Assembly: GCF_964656455.1 (NCBI RefSeq)
Contig: NC_135718.1
Location: 21,650,449-21,714,448 of the forward strand
DNA from: Halichoerus grypus
Lineage: Eukaryota; Chordata; Mammalia; Carnivora; Phocidae
Direction: 5' to 3'
DNA length: 64,000 bases
Shown: positions 54,731 to 64,000 of the stretch, piece by piece
How positions within the stretch are numbered: position 1 is the stretch's first letter
Layout: each line of letters begins with the position of its first letter
Notes under the pieces: model-generated
The model's database searches: none
What the model was told of the DNA's origin: nothing
The model's input: the letters and a program-made list of their open reading frames with translations, nothing else
Program-made: the position numbers and the translations under genes

Positions 54731-55842
54731 ATTTCTTAAATAATACTTATTCCACCAGACAGCACTAAGTTGGGATAACAAAAGCATTTGTGCTCCCTCA
54801 GGCATTGCCTGGCTGTAGCTGGGACCTGTGTGCCATTTTCCTTCATTCTTAGTTCCTTAAAATACTGCTTTCTTTTCATTTTTTTTTTTTAAGAGGGTTT
54901 GGTAAGATACTCATTACCATCTATTAAGAAACAGGTTTTTAAGTTAAAAATAATGAGACTATGAGATTGGGGTGTCTTACCAGTCCGGACAAAATCTTAC
55001 AGATATTATTATAGAGAACAACTCCACATTGTGTCAAGGGCTGAATCATCCCGATTTCCCCTGTGCTCACTTCTAAGATCTTATTATGATGGAAATGGGC
55101 TGCAAATGAACTCCAATTGCATCCAAACTTCAAAAGCTATTTCATAACTGCTTTTAATCTGACTATTTAAAAGTATAACCTCCAGATAAGATTCTCAATC
55201 TATCTCCCATATAGAAATAGAAATTATTAATAAGAGCAGTTATTCCCACATTCCCCTTATCACATGGATTTATGAAATTATGCTTCTCTTGGGTGTTTAA
55301 GATAGAGGGTGCATGTCACTATAATTAAAAATACACCCCTACTTTTCTTATTCATGCTGAAAAAAATTAATCCAGACATTGCTTATTGATGGCTTACAAT
55401 CAAATGTGCAAATAATATGCTTAGAGAACATTAAAACAGGTCTAATAGGGTGGCAATTCATTTCCTTTTCAATATATATGAAAGGGAACTTTAATAGTAG
55501 CTACCTTTAATGCATTCACTATGAAGAATGAAAGTCCACACTAATGTAATTTAAAAACCTAGCCCTGCCTGAATTTCAGAGGAAGGATTAAAAAAAGCAA
55601 AAGCTTATTTCCAAATATACTGACTAGATCATCAGCTCCTGCTAAACATTTTTCTTCTCTGGACAGTAACTCATGCTTCTTCTCCTTTGCTGAATTAATA
55701 GAAATTGTTACTGTAAAACCAATAAGAGTTTGGGCCATTTGTTTTCGTGCGCTAGTTACCAAGCAGCTGAGACCGAAGATGGGTTTGTGGGACTCAGTCT
55801 TGAAGCCTTTTCTTTGCTTCTATGAGTTATTATTTTGAACCC
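54731..55842. other. No recognised feature
   Basis: 1.1 kb with no recognised repeat and no supported gene, immediately upstream of the solo LTR. Confidence 0.45.
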
Positions 55843-55846
55843 CAGT

Positions 55847-56433
55847 TGATGTAGGAAACAAAGGCAGAAGAAAACTTATTAAATTCCCTTACTACCTACA
55901 GCCCATTGTCAAGTCCTTGAAACAGGAGAGTGACAATCCTCTAGGGACTCAACTGCCTGGATGTTGACACTTTGCTAAGGGCAAAAGGCAATCCTAGCCT
56001 GACACCCCCCTCCCCGATCCTGTAAGTCTACTTTAACATATAAAAATTCCTTTAGAAATTTCCTTTATCTCTAAACCCCCAAGATACATGTTGGCAATCA
56101 CCTCCGAAGCATATGGCCCACCAATATACATCTGAAGGGTCTCATGACTAAGGTTTTATTAGACGGTAATAAATGACCTTTTCCCAACAATAGCTAGCCC
56201 ACCTCAAGGTCCTGGAAACCTTGCCTCCAGATTCCTTAGAGACTTAAACGTTATCCCTAACCCCCTCCCAACCTGAAAGCATATAATGGGCACTCATCGT
56301 GACCCTGGTGCAGCTCTTTCTGCCCATGGGTCCTGTCCCCATGCTTTAATAAAACCACCTTTTTGCACCAAAGACATTTCAAGAATTCTTTCTTGGCTGT
56401 GGGCTTCGAACCCTGATGTTCTTTCCTACATCA
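55847..56433 (+). mobile_element. Solo LTR of an ERV1-type endogenous retrovirus
   Basis: This 587-bp block starts TGATGTAGGA and ends TCCTACATCA, a perfect 10-bp inverted repeat with TG...CA termini. A 4-bp duplication, CAGT, flanks it (55843-55846 and 56434-56437), the size usual for gammaretrovirus-like ERV1 integration. A TATA-like box (GCATATAATGG, about 56279-56289) lies about 65 bases before the polyadenylation signal AATAAA (56348-56353), followed by a U5-like stretch (CAAGAATTCTTTCTTGGCTG). No internal genes remain, so LTR-LTR recombination has probably removed the provirus. Confidence 0.9.
56281..56353 (+). promoter_or_regulatory. LTR promoter and polyadenylation signals
   Basis: ATATAAT at 56281-56287 is placed like a TATA box and AATAAA at 56348-56353 like the LTR polyadenylation signal. 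The spacing of about 65 bases would put the start of R between them, as in many ERV1 LTRs. Activity cannot be judged from sequence. Confidence 0.55.
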
Positions 56434-56437
56434 CAGT

Positions 56438-56747
56438 GGCCTAGTGAGGTGTTAGGCTAAGTATTGGATTATCTAAGATCCTCAAGGCAGGGGATCTAGC
56501 TCTACCTCTATCTCACCAGCACTTGGCCTTCCAGAGCTTGCAGCATCCAAAACACCCCTAGTACTAAGCAACACAAAGTCCTCTCTCTTTGGAAGGGTAT
56601 AAAGGGTTAATATTTTATAGCACATGAGGACAGGACAAATTGGCAAAGAACTATTTACTGGGTAACAGAAAACATAAAATACATCTCGAAGAAGTCTGCT
56701 CTGGAAGATGTAGCTTAAATATTTTTACCCCTGTTTGGTTCATTGTG
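56438..56747. other. No recognised feature
   Basis: Unassigned sequence downstream of the solo LTR. Confidence 0.45.
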
Positions 56748-56751
56748 TTTT

Positions 56752-56782
<31 letters not shown>
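56748..56782. repeat. (TTTTG)n tract
   Basis: About five TTTTG units following a T run. Possibly the decayed complement of a retroposon tail, though no body is recognisable beside it. Confidence 0.92.
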
Positions 56783-56879
56783 GGTCAAGTCTTGTTCCAT
56801 TGTGGAATATCATTACTATAATTGAATAATGAACTTTTATTTTTAAAATATTTTCCCGATTTTATTATTTATTCATTTT

Positions 56880-57005
56880 AAAACAAATTTAAATAAAGAT
56901 TATATATATTAAGGTATACAACATGGTGTTTCAATATATGTACACACGGTGAAATAATAACTACAGTCAAGCTAATTAACATATACATTTCACATACATT
57001 TTTTT
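56880..57005. mobile_element. Probable L1 UTR fragment
   Basis: ATATATTAAGGTATACAACA, TGGTGTTTCAATATATGTAC, GTGAAATAATAACTACAGTC and AAGCTAATTAACATATACAT match a motif I associate with mammalian L1 sequence ('aaggtgtacaacatgatgtt', 'caagctaattaacatatcca'). Orientation is uncertain. Confidence 0.5.
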
Positions 57006-59255
57006 TTTTTGGTAGGCTAATGAGCTTTTAAAATGAAAAATGCTAAATTAGGAAATCATCCCACCTTTCATTAAAAGATCATCAAGGCTCAGGCTCCTGC
57101 CCTGGTAATTAAAACCTAATATGGAATATTCATGATAGCTGTAATTCCTTCATTACCTTTGCCAATGAGTCTGTGAGTGGCTATTGATATCCAAAGGTTG
57201 GCTTCCACTTACTTATTGTGATCTTTCCATTAATACTACATTTTTTTATCCCAAAAGCTTGAGCCCTATAACTATTCATGAGTCATTTCCCCTATATGTG
57301 AAATGTAGCCCACAATGAATTACCTTGAATTTCATTTTACCAAGGGCTTACTTTAAATGATTACCTGCTGCACAAATAAAATAAGAGAAGCAATGAAGTT
57401 CTCATTATTGATAAAAGTTGCATGTGTTCTAGATACAAGTTATATTTAGCCACTCTCCTTGAGGTTTTCTGTAAATTTTGAATGAGCTAGCTAGCATGGG
57501 GTAGAACAAAATCACAAAGACTGCATGAAGAAGTAATTAACAGCACACCAATACATTTGAATTGCAAGGTCTTTTTTTAAATTGTTTACAGTGGTTTCAT
57601 CATTGCACTTCTATTATTAAGTGTTCATATGCTTAGGTATATAACCAGGTAATATTATTCTTGAAAGCAGTTTCTAAAATATCTCAGTATTTTGAACTCC
57701 TTTGAGTGTCCAAAACCTAGTATGAACTCAAAACCAGTTCTTTCTAAAAGAAAGTTTAGGGGAATGGGAAGATAAAACAGGTTAGGGTAGGTAGGTTAGG
57801 ACAAAAGATGTTGCAAGAAAAAAAGAATGCTCAGGAGCATTTAAAAATTAGATGGGAATTAAACAGGAGGATTTACTGGAATATCCACTTTAAATTTCTG
57901 AATAAGCATAATAGGGGATATAGGGCCACATACTTTGTAGCCATGAGTAAATAATGCATTTCAAAGTTAAGTATGTATGTATTTTTTTTTTACCTCACTT
58001 GCTTTTACTGGCTGCCAGATGTACCAATATCTGGTAAGCATAATAAATGATGTTTACAGGATAAATTGTCAAATGTTAGTTGGTGGCAAAAAGGGGAGGT
58101 TTTCCATTGCATCCAAAAGTGTTGTTGTTTTAAAAAACAACAACAACTACAACAGAGGAAAGAAACAATGTGTCCTACAGGATGCTATATAGTTATTCTA
58201 ACAATATTAAAATCAAAGTTCTTTTGGGGCCAAGCCCACTGTGCATGATGGATGAAGGTGATGTTCTAAAGATTTTATTCTTTGTCATTTCTTATTCCAC
58301 AAATATTTTATGACACTTGAATTTAATGGCAGCAAGAATTAACCATCTTGCTTAGACTTCCTGGAACTGGTGATGTCTGGCAGACAGTAAAATAAGAATA
58401 AAATTAAGGAAAATAAGACCCAGATTTTCAGATTCTCTTAGACTGTGTAGTACCATCTAAAGTCTCTTCCAAAGGATGGAATTAAATTTCCTTGACGATG
58501 TACAAGATGATGAGAGAGTTCTGCTGCCTTTGTGGTTCTTTCTAATTGTCTATGATAACCCTGCAGCAGGCAATTAGTCCAGAGAAATTGGAGAACATGA
58601 AATGCCCCATTAATTACTAATAAAGTATGTAGATCTGGTTATAGAACACACAGGGTGGGAGGGGCCCCCCTTGTCCTTGTTCTCACCTTTTGCTTTGAAC
58701 ACATCATTTCATCTCTGTACTGCTGAGGCACACCAAGACTCCTTATCTGGATTACATAAGCAGCTAAGAAAAAGGTTAGGGTAAGAAGAGAAAGGATGAT
58801 GTAACTGTGGCACAAGAAAAGAAACCATTTCCATCTCTACCATCATCATCTCTCAAATAGCCATGAAGACTGAGCCAAAACTCCCTATAGTTAAGCGGCC
58901 GCTGGTTTCTGGTGGCTCCATGCCTGGCTATAATTGCTGTCTCTGACACCTGCTCTATACCTATTTGGCCAGTCTCCAAAATTTAATGAGACTTAATTAT
59001 GTGCCAGGAGTTGGGCTATGTCTTGAGATTATAGGAGAAAAAAACAATTTAGTGTTTAAGAGCTCCAGATTCAAGCAAACTACTTAAAACTTCGGTCACT
59101 ATTTGAAGTTGAATACGAGAAAATTAATATATTTTCTGTAACCTCATATTTCTTACTTAAAAATATAATAGTATGTAAATTAGCAGAATTCAGGGAGTAT
59201 TAAATAATGAACAAAAAGTGTTCATTAAAGTGTTATTGATGTTTACTTATTGTCA
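57006..59255. other. Repeat-poor stretch, no gene seen
   Basis: About 2.2 kb without a repeat I can name. It contains a short (CAA)n-like run (58138-58155) and, near 58886-58905, an isolated GCGGCCGC octamer that stands out in this CpG-poor DNA. A minus-strand 67-codon frame covers that site but shows no domain. Confidence 0.4.
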
Positions 59256-59259
59256 AATG

Positions 59260-59370
59260 TTGTTATATTATTGTTTCAACAAGTGTCAACTCTGTGTCAG
59301 GTGCTAAACCAAGTGCTGGATTATAAAAATTCATGCATCTGGTCTTTGTGTGGGATGGAGTCCAGGATAA
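59260..59370 (-). mobile_element. Possible L2 relic fragment
   Basis: TTTCAACAAGTGTCAACTCT, GTGTCAGGTGCTAAACCAAG and TGCTGGATTATAAAAATTCA follow the complemented L2/MIR 3' end ('tgtgccaggcactgtgctag', 'gtgctggggatacaaagatg'). Confidence 0.5.
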
Positions 59371-59848
59371 CAATGCTTCTCTACAGAATGATTTCTGTCC
59401 TGCTGGATTGCACCTGTAGGACCTTCCCTTGGTGACAAGCATCTAGTCCTCAAGGGCCTTCTTGGTGAGATAATTGGTGGGTGTCTGAGCTGAGAGATCC
59501 TCCTGGCTAACCAGGGGCCTTCAGTATGTCTGCCTTAATGCACAGCTTTACCTACTAAGGGAAGAAAGGACTCTCCCACTGACTCAGCAGCACCATTGGC
59601 TAGACCATGACAGGAGTCCTATAATCATTGTGAGATTCCTTCCCTCTAAGATGTGGCATCTGATTTCAGGAAGCTGAAAGTGGGCCAGTAGACACATCAA
59701 TGAACACAATGAACAAAGAGGAAAAAGCTAGTCAAGAAGAATGTGGTATGAAATTATTCAGCCTCCTCACAACTCAAGTGTGAATTAGTGGGGTTTTAAA
59801 ATCCATCTTTCTTAGATCCATGCTCGGCCATTTATAAGTGAAGTAGGC
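59371..59848. other. No recognised feature
   Basis: Unassigned. Confidence 0.45.
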
Positions 59849-59849
59849 A

Positions 59850-59990
59850 GTTTACTGCTCTTAACATCAGCTTCCTCATCAGTGCGATGGGATGATCATA
59901 GCACCTCCACCTAAGATTATAACGAGACAATGTGCAGCTTCTAGTATCTAGTATCCGTGCCTGACATATAATAGACTCTCAAAGCCAAGC
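59850..59990 (+). mobile_element. MIR relic, 3' half
   Basis: ATCAGCTTCCTCATCAGTGC, GATGGGATGATCATAGCACC, TCCACCTAAGATTATAACGA and CCGTGCCTGACATATAATAG follow the MIR 3' half. Confidence 0.75.
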
Positions 59991-60549
59991 AGTTAGAACA
60001 ACACAAGGTGAATAAGTTAGGGACTGTTGAGTGTGTTTTTTCCCTCTCCAAAGGGGAGGTTAAAATTATAACACATAACTTTCAGGTACTTGTAGGATGA
60101 TTCTCATTAAGTGTCCAGACTTATTTGATCACTCCCAATTTTGCAGATTTCATGAAGCATCTACTTCTATTAGGGATCATCAGGCATTTAAAACCCAAAT
60201 CTGCTTTCTTACTTTCCTCCTCTTCATTTTGATTCTTAATAGAAACAAATTCTAAAGGTAAGAACTTTTTGGTTTTCAATTATATTAATTATTTCTGTCA
60301 CTCAAAGACCCATCTTAAAATAAATGAAGTAAACGTTAATAAAATTGTAGACAAATAGATAGATAGATAAGCGGTATAATGAGAGGCTATTAAATTTCCC
60401 ATGCTTTATACTATCTTCATCTATATGATAAAACAGTGGGAGAATAAAATGGAACCAGTAACAGAGAAAAATTGTACCAAAATTGTATTGAGCTCAGGAT
60501 GGCATAATACTCTACTTATTCAAAAGAAAACCCTGTTTATGTTTTTTAT
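59991..60549. other. No gene; short (ATAG)n at 60353-60369
   Basis: Unassigned apart from a four-unit ATAG run. Confidence 0.45.
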
Positions 60550-60566
60550 AAAAAATTATAAAAGAG

Positions 60567-60756
60567 GGGCACCTGGGTGGCTCAGTCGTTGAGCGTCTGC
60601 CTTCAGCTCAGATCATGGTCCCAAGGTACTGGGATCGAGCCCCACATCGGGCTCCTGGCTCAGCGGGAAGCCTGCTTCTCCCTCTCCCACTCCCCCTGCT
60701 TGTGTTCCCTCTCTTGCTATGTTTCTATCTGTCAAATAAATAAATAAAATCTTTAA
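60567..60756 (+). mobile_element. SINEC (CAN-SINE)
   Basis: A plus-strand copy starting GGGCACCTGGGTGGCTCAGT-CGTTGAGCG and ending AAATAAATAAATAAAATCTTT. A perfect 17-bp target duplication, AAAAAATTATAAAAGAG, lies at 60550-60566 and 60757-60773. Confidence 0.97.
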
Positions 60757-60773
60757 AAAAAATTATAAAAGAG

Positions 60774-61547
60774 AAGATAAAATTTAAAAAAAAATCCTGT
60801 TCCTCCTCAGAAAATCTCTTCTGGTTATTCAACTGTTAAATTCCCTCAAGTCTTATGAAGTTACTATTTTATGATAAAGAAGACAGGAGTACATCAGGCT
60901 AATTATGCTGTTGGTTTCAGTCCAACAATGACTTATTCTTGTAAGTTATTAGTGAGTTTATTGGACTGCTAAATCAAAATTTTATTAAAAAAAACAACTA
61001 TGTTTTTCCTTGGTTTTGTGAAGCATCAGGGTTATAGATGAAGGTGCATAAGGCTATAAACCCTTAACTGAAAGATTATAAGCTTGAATTTCTAGTTAAA
61101 GTAAAGCTAGATTTAAAATTAGCAAAGATTTAGTTTCACACTTGGTAAGGCTAGCAAAATAATGCACTTCATGTAGAAAGGTCCCATTTTGATAAGAAAC
61201 ATTGTTGTCTTGAATTGGGGTGAAACTATGGAGAGTATAGGGAAATCATGGGCTGCCAAATGTCCTAGGGAGAGATGCCCTTCTTTTCAGAGTTCTGGCC
61301 CCTAAATGTCAGGTAGTCTGAGCATCATTTGCCTGGGGACCATTTTCTTAATTCTCCTTGGATTCCCATTTAAAGCTGTTCTTTATGTCACATAAAATTC
61401 ATCACTGGTGATGAGAAACAGTAGAATCTGAAGCAATGAAAATTGTTTGGAATATAAAAGTGCTGTTTCCTCATTTGGAATGACCACCTCTCCCACTAAC
61501 CAATTTCTATTCCTATTTTAACATTCAGCTCTATTTCTTACCCTCTG
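60774..61547. other. No recognised feature
   Basis: Unassigned, AT-rich. Confidence 0.45.
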
Positions 61548-61596
61548 TGAATTTGTCCACACCTGTTCCCAGTGAATTTGTCCACACCATTCCCAG
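61548..61596. repeat. 25/24-bp tandem duplication
   Basis: The unit starting TGAATTTGTCCACACC and ending TTCCCAG occurs at 61548-61572 and again at 61573-61596, then restarts as TGAATT at 61597. The copies differ only at TG versus A before TTCCCAG. Confidence 0.95.
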
Positions 61597-61602
61597 TGAA
61601 TT

Positions 61603-63395
61603 CACATGGTAGACTCTGTTGTAACAAATTAAGTCCTTGGTTTTGCACTGCCTATAGTTCTTGCTTGGAATCTCCTGGTAACAATTTGTCCTCCCACATA
61701 AACTGAACACTATTCAACAGCAGAGGCAGTGATGTCACATGATGAGTAAACTGGCTTCAATTAAAGATCAGGCATCCTTGGAACTTTCTGAAGAACACTC
61801 TATTTTCTATAAGTGGCATCTGAATAAGTAGTGTGACCTCATCTATGGGCCATGGTCAGACTAGGCTGAAATATTTGCAACTAAACTGAAGCTGTTTGTT
61901 TCATTGGTGTCCCTACATAGTAACCAAATTAACTAGCCTTAGATTTAAAATGACAAAGATAGGGCCCATGTACAGAAACAACAATAAGGAAAACATAGCC
62001 CTTGGTGATTAGGTAGCCAGGGCATAAGTGTGCTGGAAGGTGGGGAGGAAGGAGCAGTTGGAGGGGAGAGCAGGTGAGAATTACATCTGGGTGGGAATCA
62101 TATATGCCTCCCAGTCTATGAAAAGGACTGTCAACTTTGACTTCCAAGAAGGGCCCGGAGATTCTTGGGAGAGAAGCTTTTTTTTGTGGGAAAGGAAGGA
62201 AAATTCTCTATACAGCATGGAGTCCATCACTCAGCTGTTCCTGTCCATCCTGTGCACAGTTCATTTCTAAATCAAATGTAAAATGAAGGTTTTTAAGTGG
62301 AAAACAACAATAACACAAACACAACCAAACAGAAATCTCTGGAACACTTTGGGGCATCAACAGAATTTCTTGAGTGCCACTCTCACGGAGTAGGAGCCAA
62401 AGAGGGAAGCGGAAGTGTTTCCCTTCTCTCAGTAACACACCCAACAGCTGTGGCAGAGACAGAAGACCTGGGGGTTCTTAGAAGAAACGGCAGCACCTGG
62501 TGGGCAAGCAATGACTAATCGGGGTCTTATCCTCACCTAGGAATCCCGTGGAGCAATAGCTGTAGGAGCCAGGGGAAAACTGGCTTATTCGTGAGCACGT
62601 TATTCATCAACGTGGGGATCCCAGAGATGTTCGGCTGGGGAGGAGAAAGGACTTTCTAGAGGATGGGAAATCAGAATCGATGAAAGCTGCTTTCCTATTA
62701 TTACTGTAACCTCACATGCGCTACAGTCTGTTAAAGCATAAATCATCTTCGGTTTCAGGCAAACCTTTAGAACTTTAGAAAAAGAATCAGAGTAAAGAAT
62801 ACAAAACTCTTCTCACAAGAATAGTTATTTATAACTTTTGAGTATAAAGTCAGTAAGAACTAGATTGACTCAGGCTCTTATTACAGAAATTAACAATTCT
62901 TGCAGATATACCAGAAATCATTCAAAGAGGATAATAACTTGCCTGGGACAATTATTTTAAACATTGATATTACTCAGACAATAATTACGGGGTGGGTGAT
63001 AAATGCATTGGGACTTTTGTTTTGTTTTTGTAAGGCAAACGTCTTTTGGACAAGGACAGGGAGCGAAACTAAGAAATGCAAGCACTCCGTGGAAAATATT
63101 CTTGCTTCTTAAGTGTGAAATTTCAGGCCAGATATAGAAGTATTTCATTTTCCCATTAAACCCAGAAATTGAACTCTTAAGATTTTTAGAAGGAACAAAA
63201 TTCTAGAATTTTTTCTGAGCAATCACTATAAAGGGCAGAAGAGAGATGTGAATGAGTTGTCACTGATGCTCCTAGGAAGTGTGCAAGGTTTTCCCTTCTT
63301 AAAGGGACCATGTCTTGCCACAAGTATCTGTGGGCAAAAAAACACAACTGAGTGATCTAGAAGCCTATCCCATAACCACATTTTCACCATCATCG
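61603..63395. other. Repeat-poor stretch, no gene seen
   Basis: About 1.8 kb with no repeat I can name. The 62.0-62.7 kb part is richer in G+C and purines, with scattered CpGs and several overlapping short frames on both strands, none with a recognisable domain. It is a reasonable place to look for a conserved element but nothing in the sequence proves one. Confidence 0.4.
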
Positions 63396-63399
63396 GTAT

Positions 63400-63640
63400 C
63401 ATGAACATTTAATTGAGTACTTAGTATATACCAAGCACTGTGCCAAATGATCTACTTATTCATTTATTTTATTCTCTAAACAACCCAATGAATAAAACAG
63501 TTTTAATCCCACTTTCCAGATGAAAACATTCAAACAAATAGCATGTACAAGTTCATGGATGTGGTAAGAGGCAGAGCTAGGTTCTCAACTCAGATTCTGA
63601 CCACAGAACCTGTCTTATTAATGAGTGCTTTATCCTGCCT
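63400..63640 (-). mobile_element. MIR relic, nearly full length
   Basis: ATTGAGTACTTAGTATATAC, CAAGCACTGTGCCAAATGAT, TTTATTTTATTCTCTAAACA, AATCCCACTTTCCAGATGAA, AAGAGGCAGAGCTAGGTTCT and CAACTCAGATTCTGACCACA match complemented MIR order. Confidence 0.85.
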
Positions 63641-64000
63641 CCTGACAGGTCCTGGCCAGTTAAATCCAAGATATAACCATCTGGGAGGAATAGCGAAATT
63701 CATCCTTCTTGGTTTTTCTGTCTGGACAAAAGAATCTGCCATTGTTTCTCAAAGAGAGTCATAGCCAAGCTATTTACAAACTTGCTTCAAGTGAGAAAAA
63801 TTAGTGGTCAGCCAAAACAGTTTTTCTCCATTTCTAAAATGATCAGTTACTTCCATTTAACTGCAAAGGATGCTTCCTCTGGGGGGAGGGGAGGCAGACA
63901 TTAACCCCTTTCATCTCAGAGTGAAGATGAGTAATCGTGTTTGTTTCAAATGGTCTTTTTCATCCTGCTAGTATTTACCAATTTGAAGGACAGTCTCTTA
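63641..64000. other. No recognised feature
   Basis: Unassigned to the window edge. Confidence 0.45.

Noticed and set aside
55843..56437. Possible intact endogenous provirus
   Set aside because: Only one LTR is present and no gag, pol or env-like sequence lies on either side.
61929..62518. Overlapping short frames on both strands in a G+C-richer stretch, considered as an exon
   Set aside because: No frame shows a recognisable protein and both strands are equally open, which points to composition rather than coding.
1..64000. CRISPR arrays, operons, ribosome-binding sites, phage or plasmid functions
   Set aside because: The density of mammalian retrotransposons shows this is vertebrate nuclear DNA. 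The tandem repeats present are microsatellites without spacer architecture.

Overview
This is a stretch of mammalian nuclear DNA, AT-rich, with no protein-coding gene that I can support. It looks like a gene desert or the inside of a very long intron. The carnivore tRNA-derived SINE (CAN-SINE, SINEC) occurs 19 times. Its sequence, with the head 'GGCTCAGTCGTTAAGCGTCTGCC', an internal 'CTCCGCGGGAAGCCTGC' and a tail 'AAATAAATAAAATCTTTAAA', matches the arctoid type known from bears and seals. It does not match the dog, cat or mustelid types as I remember them. The organism is therefore most likely a bear (including panda) or a pinniped; this is an inference from repeat subfamily only.

Layout. 0-9 kb: unique sequence with SINEs, an MER5A-like hAT element (about 845-1025), an L2 relic (2632-2965), the 3' end of an old L1 (3280-3820) and a small CpG-enriched patch near 6.2-6.4 kb. 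8.4-15 kb: MIR relics, one of them apparently split by a poly(T)-headed retroposon, and a run of old ERVL/MaLR-type LTRs (10.66-11.26, 12.35-12.91 and 13.95-14.25 kb). 18.2-19.9 kb: an ancient L1 carrying two SINEs, one of them close to consensus with an 18-bp target duplication. 20-24 kb: several MIRs and two SINEs. 24.07-25.15 kb: the 5' region of an ancient L1.

25.64-32.50 kb: a complete-length but dead L1 on the minus strand. It has a 5'-terminal YY1-type site, a 5' UTR, ORF1 and ORF2 relics and a 3' UTR, and it is interrupted by a SINE that itself carries another SINE. 33-38.4 kb: MIR, two SINEs, a 47-bp-period minisatellite, a composite ERV LTR region, an MLT2-like LTR ending in a (TATC)n tract, and a short young L1 insertion with a target duplication. 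39.5-40.8 kb: another ancient L1 5' region. 41-46 kb: MIR, a GT microsatellite, two SINEs and a CR1/L3 relic. 46.4-49.8 kb: old L1 pieces in which one L1 3' end appears to sit inside another L1. 50.4-51.8 kb: two L2 pieces flanking an ERV-type LTR. 52.3-54.7 kb: an old minus-strand L1 with a SINE pair enclosed by a single target duplication. 55.85-56.43 kb: a solo ERV1-type LTR with matching ends and a 4-bp target duplication. 56.4-64 kb: mostly unrecognised sequence with one SINE, MIR and L2 relics and a short tandem duplication.

The 'parts' here do not cooperate as a pathway. The window is a layered record of retrotransposon insertion. SINEs and LTRs sit inside L1s, L1s sit inside L1s, and the nesting order gives relative ages. 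Family names are assigned from memory of consensus sequences without a search, so subfamily calls are tentative; target-site duplications and coordinates are read directly from the sequence. I found no convincing undescribed biological system.
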